A stretch of 16,019 bases of DNA. Source: Echinococcus granulosus (Eukaryota; Platyhelminthes; Cestoda; Cyclophyllidea; Taeniidae). A program made the position numbers and the translations under genes. The DNA lies in the NCBI RefSeq assembly GCF_000524195.1, contig NW_020170582.1:2011-18029 (forward strand), in the 5' to 3' direction. Of the stretch, positions 8,556 to 16,019 are shown one piece after another. The notes beneath the pieces were generated by a model. It saw only the letters and a list, made by a program, of their open reading frames with translations, did no database searches and was not told where the DNA came from. The first letter of the stretch is position 1; the number at the start of each line of letters is the position of its first letter.

Positions 8556-8747
8556 GGCCCGTAAGTTGATGTATTTGGGAATCATGGCTACTACTTGATT
8601 AAACCGATGACACTCCATTTAACGTGCTTTTGCTAGATAGCTTCCACTTTATCTCTCTTACGATACTTAGGAGCTACTTTGCCATGTCATCTAGTGAAGT
8701 CGGACGGGAATGTGATCGAGCAGCAGCCTGTCCCTTCCTCCAATTTT

Positions 8748-9032
8748 GCATCAACTCACAGTGATTCGCAGACCAATTAGTTTGCTTTGTTCACACAAGA
8801 CGCAAAGTTTCTGGCTCAGAGATGAGCCTTCACTCTCATCTGAATACCTTACCACTTTCATCAGTTGCTGAAGAAAGGTGATTTTTACGGTTGACATAAG
8901 GCGCGTGAAAACGAATGAAAGGCAACACTTGCATTGTTCGTTGAGAGGCCATTGAGCAACCTTGAAGAAACCATTGGGATTGGTGCAACGCGTGGACGAG
9001 TGCACCTGTGCCAAGTGTTTGGAGGTATTCAT
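8748..9032 (-). pseudogene. truncated 5' end of a second BTB/kelch-like gene copy
   Basis: The minus-strand ORF runs from ATG (9030-9032) for 93 codons: MNTSKHLAQVHSSTRCTNPN and so on, to LCVLCEQSKLIGLRITVS, then a stop. It is homologous to the left copy's leader peptide plus the pre-BTB segment, and it keeps open a region where the left copy has a stop (CAATGG against TAATGG). The peptide ends exactly where the inverted homology ends, just before the BTB core, so there is no functional domain. The sequence at the break on the minus strand is ATCACT|GTGAGTTGATG, which also fits a splice donor. An exon 1 that once spliced onward is therefore possible, but no BTB exon is present on this strand. 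Confidence 0.65.
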
Positions 9033-9076
9033 TTGTATGCTTTGCTTGTGCTTTAATATAATGCTTCGACTAGCGT

Positions 9077-9083
9077 TTTATAT
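9077..9083 (-). promoter_or_regulatory. TATA box of the right kelch-like gene copy
   Basis: On the minus strand GATATAAAACGC lies about 50 bp upstream of the ATG at 9032, with the same leader (GCACAAGCAAAGCATACAA) as the left copy. The core is only lightly changed between arms. Confidence 0.5.
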
Positions 9084-9245
9084 CGTCTCCTAGGTCACGC
9101 GGGCACTTAAGACTTCGTTCTTACATTTCTGGTGGGCAGCATGGACTGTGGGAAATGCCAGTAACTCTGTCATTTCTGTACGTGGGAATATGCTGTGGAT
9201 GAGAGAACCCGAGTCGACCCTTAACAGAATCTTAGTAAATGACTG

Positions 9246-9533
9246 TCAGCATATATCCGTATTCCCTGTTTTTAGGAACGCTGCTAACAAGCGTGAATCA
9301 TCTGGAAAATCTTGTGATGGAGCTGTCAGCGGTGTCTCTATGACGATTTCTACTAGGTTGAAGGCGACACACTTCAAGCGTGATACGAATAAATGCTTAA
9401 AGATGTCACTCTTCAGAACGGCCTTATTTGAAAATGATTGAATAAATTCCGCTGACAAAGTCTTCTTGAATCTCCTCCCCCATGCCTTTACCTCAACGTT
9501 TTGAATAGAATCATGTGGCTTATTTACCCACAA
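9246..9533 (-). CDS. hypothetical ORF spanning shared and right-only sequence
   Basis: A 95-codon minus-strand frame. The first 50 or so codons (SAEFIQSFSNKAVLKSDIFK region) lie in right-arm-only sequence. The rest (VEIVIETPLTAPSQDFPDD...LKTGNTDIC) matches the left-arm block at 6969. The first codon of the listed frame is an ATG. SNKAVLKSDIFKHLF superficially resembles the 'HKAVL...YF..LF' core of a BTB domain, but the preceding DG.....H motif is missing, so I do not assign it. It may be a chance ORF. Confidence 0.2.
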   Translation of the reverse strand: MWVNKPHDSIQNVEVKAWGRRFKKTLSAEFIQSFSNKAVLKSDIFKHLFVSRLKCVAFNLVEIVIETPLTAPSQDFPDDSRLLAAFLKTGNTDIC

Positions 9534-9735
9534 ACCTGCCTAAATGCCAGAATTGTCCATTAGTAGGATTAATTTTAGTCTTCTATTTACCTGGCCCAGT
9601 AAAACGGTAAATCTTCTCTTGTAAGCTTAAAATTAGATGGTCACAGCCGGTTATAAAAGTAAGTAGTGCTAAATTCTACTTTTTGAGGTTGGTATCATTC
9701 GCGTACTAGTCTAGACTGACACTACTTTTTTAGCT
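9366..9735. mobile_element. right-arm-only segment of about 360 bp
   Basis: Left-arm sequence at 6945-6975 passes directly from the GCATAAGG-type anchor to GAAATCGTCAAGG. In the right arm about 360 bp lie between the same anchors. It includes the 10-bp palindrome AGTCTAGACT (9708-9717), and GTAGTG/CACTAC copies about 55 bp apart near one edge. It could be an insertion here or a deletion from the left arm. No element class is recognised. Confidence 0.3.
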
Positions 9736-10269
9736 AATCACATTATGCATACCAGCACTAGTGGATTCGTTGCCTTCACCCTGTCAGTGCTCTGTCACAT
9801 TCCAAGTCCACTGACACTTGGGTTGTTTTTGCGCCAAGTCATGTTTATAGGGCTGCATGAAGGCGACCGTTGTGCAAGTCATTCACTTGAGAAATGAATT
9901 GAAATATCAAAATGCTTTTAAACGTGTAGACTAATATTTGCAAAAAAACAATTGCGAACGTGTATTTGCATTCATTTGGTAAAAATGTCAGCGTTGAATT
10001 AATAAAATATGCGAAAAATGCCAACATAGAAAAAAAAACACTTTTCATTCCCCCAAATTTTTATCGGCGTCATTTTTATGTACTACAAGTAATGCTAGAT
10101 ATAAATATGCAGCTAGTTCCTGGTTTATCACCTTTACTCTGGCAATTATGCGCTTTAAACGAACAGTTTAGTTCGGTGGGTAATTTTGAGGGCCGACAAA
10201 AATCAGTACAAATTTATGGAGGTCCAATTGAGGAGCTCTTCGCTGCCTCTAGGAATCCTTTCAAAAATT

Positions 10270-10458
10270 CTACTGCGAAGTGTGTCCAAATTTCTCTAGT
10301 TTTCCACCAGAGGTACATTTAAATAGCACAAGCATTCTGTAGCCCTTTTGTCTTTCAGGCACAGTCTTCTCTACTTCTCCTTTAAGTTGTCGCTGAGTAT
10401 GCCATTGTATAATCTTCTTTCTTGCGTTTGTAGGCGAAACCTCACCTTCAAAAATCAC
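10270..10458 (-). other. right-arm partner of the 5932-6177 ORF-like block
   Basis: The reverse-complement copy of the left-arm block has an extra A in an A-run (CTAAAAAGG against CTAAAAGG), which introduces a TAA in the frame upstream of the conserved part. See 5932-6177 for the comparison. Confidence 0.35.
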
Positions 10459-11651
10459 TTGTGGAGTACCTTTTTAGTGCTGCATCATGATGTGTTAAAC
10501 AAGTATCGGCTAAGTACTGAGTTGTGCGTTTGGAACAAAGCAGTTTGCAGACGAGAGGACCTTCATGTCGCATACTTCATCATTGTCCCTAGGACAGTTG
10601 CGGTTTAAGACCTTGCCCTTTCAATCGTTAACTATATTAGCTGTAAATAATGCTTCATACTGGTGTGGCCCATTGAAGTCATTATTGACTTAGGGTACTA
10701 CTCTAATTCTCTGTCCTATACTTAAAAATAAGCCTTGTGTTTAGGGGTTAGAAGTAGCCACATTTCACTTAGTAGAGTTGGCGCATAACGCACAATTTTT
10801 TTATAAAATGTGCTTATTGGCCGTTTGGTTAAAAAAACCAGATAATTGTTATTATAAATTTTAATAAAAAAGTATGCTACAGATTTGAACACTCAATATC
10901 GTAGATTCATTCCATTTTGGGACCTTTTGTTTTGTATGAATATGTCAGGGATCGTAAGTTCTGCTTCTCCAGCTTGGAGAGGACTAACTTGGATTTGCAT
11001 GTGCGTACATGAATTATTTGCGGAGGTGGCTCTTGACGGTTTTCCTCGTACTTGTTGCAGGTGTTTATGGTAGGTGGGATTCCAGCTAACTTTTTTCGGA
11101 CCTTTGATTTATTAGAAGTCGAATTAGAGCTCGTTCTGCTCGTCTTAAATCAAGTTCTGACCTGTACGTAGCATGTCGTTATTTTGAGTCAACGTGTGTA
11201 TACGGTGTCCTTGTTATGTTTATCTATTTGTAAATTGTACGTGTCTAACTGGTTTGACCTGTGAAATATGACTGGAGGTCTCCATCCACTCTTTAGTCCT
11301 GTTCAGACACATGTGCGTCCGATCTTCTTTTAGTTTACTTAGCAGAAAGTTATTTCTTGCGAATGCTGGCATTGCTGCTGTTTAAACAGATTTCAGGCTG
11401 GGGTCAGACCTTGATATTTGCAAGTTCTGTTTAATGTACTTGTCCGCATTCTCTAATAAATAATCTTGAAGAGAAGTGAATGTAGCCTCAGTTGACCCAA
11501 GCCTACTAATATAAATGGGATATTAGGGTAGTAAAAGCACATATCTTAGGCGATATTTGAGGGGTTGTTTTCCACAAATGTCCGGTTTACAAAACCCCGA
11601 AAAGTGATTTGTATCTGGCCAGTTAGGTAATTTCCATACCGTTCTGTGCGG

Positions 11652-11875
11652 CACCGATGATTAGGTTATTTCTCAAAGGCGCAAGGTATGTGAATGCTGC
11701 AGCATCACTGAGTTGATGCATAGATTGCTTTCCCAGCCCCAATTGGGAGCGAAATCTGATCGTTTTCGGTGTGTTTGACTGTAGAAATTAGGTTGGAGGA
11801 TTTATGTAAAATATTGCATTGAAAAATTGTCAAGCTCTGCTTCATGTACTCTCCATCCTCGACAAATAAATGTTG
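11652..11875. mobile_element. right-arm-only segment of about 225 bp
   Basis: The left arm joins the CTAAGTCCACAGAACG region directly (4175-4200). In the right arm the matching ACCGTTCTGTGCGG and ACTTAGTACGAAATC strings are separated by about 225 bp. No protein, terminal repeat or target duplication is evident. Confidence 0.3.
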
Positions 11876-12534
11876 ACTTAGTACGAAATCAAACGAGGAC
11901 GTTAGCACCTTTTTCAACCTTTCACTTTGAAAGCAACCAACTTTAGTGCATGCGTACTTTTAGTTTTGGATATCTGGTAGCCCCTAGTTTGGAGCTTCGC
12001 ACAAATGCAAAATGGTCGATTTTCCTCTCCGGTCTTTGTTACCCACTTGTTTGCCTTATGTGTGATGGTACTTCTGGGCGTTCTGGAGGACCTCAAAGTC
12101 GTTTCTTGTCAGTCGGTAAAATGCTAGAGCTAGTAACACCTTTCTTACAAAATCCCTAAAACTTCAGTGTTATTTCTATGTTCATGCAAAGGTATGTTGG
12201 ATAGGCTCTTGGTTGTATGGATCAAAGCAGCAAATGTGTGGAGTTTCGTTTGCTTCATCCTCGAAATCGATGCCAATTACTCTTGCCCTACCTGAACGAT
12301 GTTGTGTTATCTGGATAATTTGACCTGATTACTTTGTGGTAGCTGAGTCCATCAAATGGATTTGTGTTGATTACGGTGGGTGTTGAATGAAACTGCTCAA
12401 TTACTTTTAGGAGTTCTGGCCTGATTGAATTTCTATTATTAAGATGAATACTAACTGTCGCCTCTACTTCAATCTGCTATCTACTGCCTCCAAATTGTCT
12501 TAAAGACATTACGTCGCCATTTGGGTAGCTGAGG

Positions 12535-12670
12535 AAGGACCTGCAAGTTGGGCAGAGGAAGGGAAGAGGTAGTGCCGTATCCACTATGTCCCTCTCTTCC
12601 CACGCGGAGGAGGTGGGACAGAAAATAAGAAAAGAAGTGCTAGCCGGGGAGGAGAGGATAGGGGGAGGTA
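12535..12670. repeat. purine-rich low-complexity tract
   Basis: G/A-rich on the plus strand (GGGCAGAGGAAGGGAAGAGG and GGGGAGGAGAGGATAGGGGG), with a CCTCTCTTCC break. The left arm has no comparable tract, and inverted homology becomes hard to follow here. Confidence 0.5.
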
Positions 12671-12927
12671 GCTCTGGAGTCAAAATTTTCCTATCATTTT
12701 GGAATTCACTAATTTTATGTCTTGATAAAGAAGGGGGCACAAAGGACACTTTGATAAACATCTTGCTGTCTCTTCTTCGCTCGTAATTCATTTTCACCCC
12801 CCACTTAAACAAAGTGTCTTACCAATTCCCATCAACTGCCAAATTAAGCTATTTCTCATTTTGATGAAAAGGGCGACAAGTTGAAATATTTTCTAAGGGC
12901 TGATACTTGGTTGAGGGTATTCTACAT

Positions 12928-13182
12928 TTAGAAGGCCACTCGATCACTGACCATAATGAGTCCCACTCCATCTGCAACAAACCACCGAATGGTTGAGCTA
13001 GCCATATTTCGGGCATACACACCCCAAAGTTGTAATGTCTTACGTAATCTAACATTAAAATCAAATAACTTGGCTACATACATGCAAGGTTCTACCACAT
13101 TTGCTTCAAGAATATATTTGCCGACTGGAAATATCTCCAACTTTTTCCAGACATCGCTTATACAACGATATCCCACCTCCAT
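12928..13182 (-). CDS. hypothetical ORF (84 codons) at the outer edge of the right arm
   Basis: A minus-strand ATG at 13180-13182 opens MEVGYRCISDVWKKLEIF, later VAKLFDFNVRLRKTLQLWG and ASSTIRWFVADGVGLIMV, ending RVAF. The composition looks more protein-like than its neighbours, with amphipathic and hydrophobic stretches. An AG shortly upstream could be an acceptor for an exon starting near 13190. The left arm retains only scraps (GCAGATGCAAGTGGAACGGGA against GCAGATGGAGTGGGACTCA), with no open frame. I do not recognise the family. The ADGVGLI string recalls loops of several membrane proteins but is not diagnostic. Confidence 0.25.
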   Translation of the reverse strand: MEVGYRCISDVWKKLEIFPVGKYILEANVVEPCMYVAKLFDFNVRLRKTLQLWGVYARNMASSTIRWFVADGVGLIMVSDRVAF

Positions 13183-13620
13183 TTTGTCATATTCTCAAAC
13201 TATTTGACTCCACGATATTGACAAGCAAGTAGACAGGCGTCATATTTTTTTTTCCAAAAGTAGACACTTGACATTTTCAGTATATAAAGAATTGCCGCAT
13301 TTCGTGGGCATCGCCTTTCGGAACCAATTCAGGTAAGAATGATTATGCAACGAACAGCGACTCACACTGTTGCCAAACCATTATAGGCGATGTAGCATCC
13401 ACAGTAGCCTTGGATACTGAGGGAAGATAAATCCAATACCGAAACCGTAAGGCGCAAGTGGATTTGGCGGAATGCGTTTGAGAATTACAATTTCAAACTC
13501 ACTGTTGAAAGGGAAATTTCTAACTAAACCGACGGTAAAGACATTGCCGAAAATATTTCCACTCACTATCCCCATCTTTATTCAGAACTCAAGTGCACTA
13601 ATCTCCAGTCGATTCTGCCC
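13001..13620. other. right flank, no supported gene beyond the 12928-13182 ORF
   Basis: AT-rich, with an oligo-T run at about 13245-13253. A 64-codon minus-strand frame at 13381-13575 (MGIVSGNIFGNVFTVGLV...) starts at an ATG with AATAAAG just upstream, but it shows no recognisable domain. Confidence 0.4.
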
Positions 13621-13860
13621 TTTCTCCTAACCTGTCTGGGTACCCCTCACCTTCTTTTCTCTCTCGCTCCACTTGCCAGAGGTCTCCGAGTGAAGTGGAG
13701 GAGTATGGTAGGTCCAATTAAAGTTAGACCTAGAGTAAAGAGTCGGAGTGGCAGTTTTAATTGAAGGATTAGAGAAGGAAGACGATGACGAGAGTGTTGA
13801 GGAGAAGGGGGAGCAGGAGGCGAACAGGCAAAAATAACATTCACAAGAAAGCCATTACTT
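13621..13860. repeat. pyrimidine-to-purine switch region with small hairpins
   Basis: CT-rich at 13621-13680 (CTTCTTTTCTCTCTCGCTCC), changing to GA-rich at 13750-13830 (GATTAGAGAAGGAAGACGATG). CTCCACTT (13667-13674) can pair with AAGTGGAG (13693-13700). TAGGTC and GACCTA flank a 12-base loop near 13709-13732. The whole has the look of a decayed fold-back or low-complexity region. Confidence 0.4.
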
Positions 13861-15470
13861 TTGGCTGTTATAAATTCTTAGAGCATTGGGAGAATTGAAG
13901 TTGTGCTCCTCAGGCGCCTCATGTCAAATGCTCTTGCAATTTACCTACTTGGAAGTGGTTTCCCAAGTCCTCGGTCTCCACAGTCCACGAAATTTTACGA
14001 AAAGTACAAGTTGTCTCTTCCTTTTTATTTCACGTCCTCATGTACTGTACCAGATAAAAGTGAGTGGCAGCTGTAGTGGACAGACGACTCTTGCAGTTGC
14101 CTAAGTAACACAGGAGGATCAGCATCTACAGAAAAGCCCTGGGGGAGGAACACCGGATTTGGTAAACTGTAAGAGAGATCAGTGAGATTCGTGTAAATTT
14201 TATGCTGTTAAGGGGTCCAACATGAGGGAGACTGGGCTACACTCGAAGAGGGAATCACTGAACTCACTTTTCATCACTGACACATGCTGCCTCATTGGGT
14301 CTTCAAAATCTGGTCATGCAAAATGACCACTTTGTACGATGGAACGCAGTCTGCCGATCAGAGTGCTGTAGATTAAGTAAATCTTCAGAAGGGAGTCAAA
14401 CTCAGCATTCAAATACGCTTCAGTAGAGTTCACCTGGGATGTAAGCGGACCATTACCGACTGCTGTTCATTGTAAATGCTTTGTATGGGTAGACTAAACG
14501 TGTATCCGTTGACTAGGCCCTTTTACTCTTCACTGCACAGGATTGACTAGAAGGACGGAATAAAATTTGATGAAGCTTAGTGCACTTATCTGTAGTCAGA
14601 GGATATTCTAAGAATTTATTTCAAAGACGAAATAAAAATGACGAAATAAAGTGACTTATTTTGCTAAGGGCCACTTCGTTCCATTTTCAAGGCATTGAAA
14701 CAGTATCACATCACTTTATTGACCAGGTCTAATATCCACCGTAGCCACTATGAGTTATTGTTAGGAGGGATGACATTTTGATGCTGCCTTGCTCAAAAGC
14801 TGTCCCAGTTGTTTTCATGTTAATTGTTTACTTGCGAGACCAAGTATAATATAACACGTGACACTATATAATCGTCATTATCCCCTAGTCTCCTGATCCC
14901 CTTACTCTTTCTGTAAATACAGCCACCTATTTTAATGAAAGGCAAAATCAATCGGTTACCAACCTTGTGTTGCTATAATTCAGTCTGGATGGATTGAGTG
15001 AGATAAAAGTACGAGAAGTGGGCATAGGAGAGAGATAAAGGTAGGTAGATAGAGCCCTGTGCCACTTCCTGAAAAAATGGTCAACCCTCTAGCTGACTAG
15101 GGAGATATGTGTTTGTTTGCTCGATGATGTTGCTAGTTTTAGGTGCAAAGTGCTTTCACAAGCACCGAAAACAGGGCACTCAAGGGGCCTGTCCGCCTAT
15201 TTATTTCAGTGGTACAGTCATGCACAAGCAACTAATGGCTCGCCAATTCATTTCACTACTTTAAATGGGGAATCCTTTTATCAAAAGCAGTTAAATCACA
15301 GTCTTCAAGGAGGTACTATAGCTTTTTTACTGTTCCCATGTTCTTCCGTGGCGTAATGGCTTTCTACAGTGCAACGTGTGGGTGAAGGCGATTTCACAGC
15401 ATATAGCGAGAAAGCAGTTTTCAAATATCACCGTTAAGTAGGATTGAGGAGAAAAGAAGGCGTGTTGAAT
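13861..15470. other. long stretch without a supported gene
   Basis: Only short chance-like frames occur, including a 72-codon one at 13886-14104 and a 79-codon one at 15117-15356, both with non-ATG first codons and no motif. A patch at about 14995-15055 is rich in GATA/GAGA/GGTAG strings (GGAGAGAGATAAAGGTAGG). Nothing else is recognised. Confidence 0.5.
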
Positions 15471-15475
15471 TGGGG

Positions 15476-15481
15476 TATAAA
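15476..15481 (+). promoter_or_regulatory. TATA-like box upstream of small ORF
   Basis: TATAAA in the context GGGGTATAAAGGC, a good match to an animal TATA box with GC-rich flanks. It lies 62 bp upstream of the ATG at 15538. Two earlier ATGs in the interval open very short frames, which weakens the link. Confidence 0.35.
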
Positions 15482-15537
15482 GGCATTAGAGGGGAGTTTG
15501 CGATGAGTGAGGTATGACAGATGAGGACAGTTAAAGA

Positions 15538-15723
15538 ATGCGTGAATTTTTGGTTGGCCCGTTGTCACTGATACTGCTGATGGTGTTGACGTCCATGTGG
15601 AGGACGGAGTCAGTCCGTTCTCTCAAGGGCAAGTCAGCGCATTTGAACTGCAGGAATCAATCCTTTCCCAATCTCCACTCCCGAAAGTTGACAATCAAAC
15701 GCATCACTGCTCCGAATTTATAG
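15538..15723 (+). CDS. candidate small secreted peptide (61 codons)
   Basis: The ATG context is AAAGAATGC. Residues 1-3 MRE are followed by a long hydrophobic stretch (FLVGPLSLILLMVLTSMW, 4-21) and a polar RTES, as in a signal peptide. The remainder is strongly basic (SLKGKSAHLNCRNQ, HSRKLTIKR) with a single cysteine and possible dibasic sites RK and KR. A TATA-like box lies upstream and AATAAA lies 42 bp after the stop, so a complete single-exon transcription unit could fit in under 300 bp. I know of no family match. A chance ORF remains plausible, because 61-codon ORFs are common by chance at this scale. Confidence 0.3.
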   Translation: MREFLVGPLSLILLMVLTSMWRTESVRSLKGKSAHLNCRNQSFPNLHSRKLTIKRITAPNL

Positions 15724-15764
15724 CTTCCACGTGACCACTTACTAGCTTGCGCACTCATTTAGCC

Positions 15765-15770
15765 AATAAA
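15765..15770 (+). terminator. polyadenylation signal candidate
   Basis: AATAAA, 42 bp beyond the stop of the 15538-15723 ORF, followed within 15-30 bp by less AT-rich sequence. The hexamer is frequent by chance in AT-rich DNA. Confidence 0.25.
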
Positions 15771-16019
15771 CACACCCTTCACTGTCATCCATAGACGCTC
15801 TGATGCCATTCGCCAATAGAGACACATATTTACTCCATGACTACTTTTTGCAAATAAATGGCAGTTACTAATTGTGTGATTATGTATAACAAGGCAAAGA
15901 AAGTCATCAGAATGTGGAGGGCATTGGTGGAGGCCAAATACAAGAAATCGCAATTTCTACAAAACTTTTCAACTAAGAAAACAGTTTATCATTCTGGGCG
16001 GAGTGCAGACAAGTGGAAT
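15771..16019. other. right-edge stretch, no supported gene
   Basis: A 64-codon minus-strand frame (15759-15953) is present without a recognisable domain. Nothing else is seen. Confidence 0.4.

Larger units (their letters stand above)
8748..13000 (-). repeat. right arm of large diverged inverted duplication
   Basis: This is the reverse-oriented partner of 2990-7552. Homology starts abruptly at the spacer side near 8748 and can be followed outward through all blocks to about 12500, then weakly to about 13000 (for example TTTCAACTTGTCGCC against TTTCAATTTGTGCC near 3064, and the GCAGATG segment near 2997). It lacks the segments at left 4270-4866, 4937-5053 and 6480-6690, and carries its own extra segments at about 9366-9735 and 11652-11875. 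The arm holds the truncated 5' end of a second kelch-like gene copy at its inner edge. Confidence 0.85.

Noticed and set aside
9960..10322. 120-codon plus-strand ORF, the longest in the window
   Set aside because: It lies inside the right arm. The aligned left-arm sequence (about 6160-6480, reverse) has several stops and indels in the same frame, and no domain is recognisable, so it is probably a chance frame.
12477..12812. 111-codon minus-strand ORF
   Set aside because: It runs through a purine-rich low-complexity tract, which favours open frames, and it has no motif and no counterpart in the left arm.
2990..13000. A complete DNA transposon with giant terminal inverted repeats
   Set aside because: No transposase was recognised in the spacer, no sharp outer ends or target duplication were found, and the arms contain a gene's own promoter and leader. 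Inverted segmental duplication is simpler; the transposon is kept only as an alternative.
12928..13182. Possible RUS (DUF647)-type membrane protein exon from ASSTIRWFVADGVGLI
   Set aside because: Only about ten positions look similar and the flanking residues do not fit, so the family cannot be claimed.
13381..13575. 64-codon minus ORF (MGIVSGNIFGNVFTVGLV...)
   Set aside because: It is short, unrecognised and has no supporting promoter or splice pattern beyond chance.
1..16019. tRNA genes, rRNA, CRISPR arrays, bacterial-type operons or riboswitches
   Set aside because: By eye I found no cloverleaf boxes, regular spacer-repeat array, or ribosome-binding-site and operon spacing on either strand.

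Overview
The window reads as eukaryotic nuclear DNA, probably from an invertebrate. It is moderately AT-rich. No operons, ribosome-binding sites or long uninterrupted genes are visible, almost every ORF is under 120 codons, and tandem repeats and fold-back sequences are common. The only recognisable protein family is a metazoan-type BTB/BACK (kelch-like) gene remnant. Its local sequence style suggests to me the expanded kelch-like families of parasitic flatworms (cestodes), but that is an impression and cannot be confirmed here.

The dominant feature is a very large, diverged inverted duplication. A left arm (about 2990-7552) matches the reverse complement of a right arm (about 8748-13000) as a series of collinear blocks, broken by segments of about 120-600 bp found in only one arm. 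The spacer between the arms is about 1.2 kb (7553-8747). It holds the middle and C-terminal part of the BTB/BACK remnant, then a decayed GGAT/GAAT microsatellite.

The same TATA box, leader and N-terminal coding segment of the kelch-like gene lies at the inner end of both arms. On the left it reads rightward into the spacer. On the right it reads leftward and is cut off where the inverted homology ends. The simplest reading is that a kelch-like gene with about 4 kb of upstream DNA was duplicated in inverted orientation, and both copies then decayed. The left copy has stops and two frame changes. The right copy is only the 5' end.

The left flank (1-2989) contains a 39/42-bp minisatellite (343-504) open in five of six frames, a short ORF with a hydrophobic N-terminus (1555-1749), and one degenerate C2H2 zinc-finger-like module (2374-2439). 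The right flank (13001-16019) is mostly featureless, with purine-rich tracts. Its exception is a compact TATA / 61-codon ORF / AATAAA arrangement near 15476-15770 that could encode a small secreted peptide. No RNA gene, CRISPR array, complete transposon or intact multi-domain gene was found.
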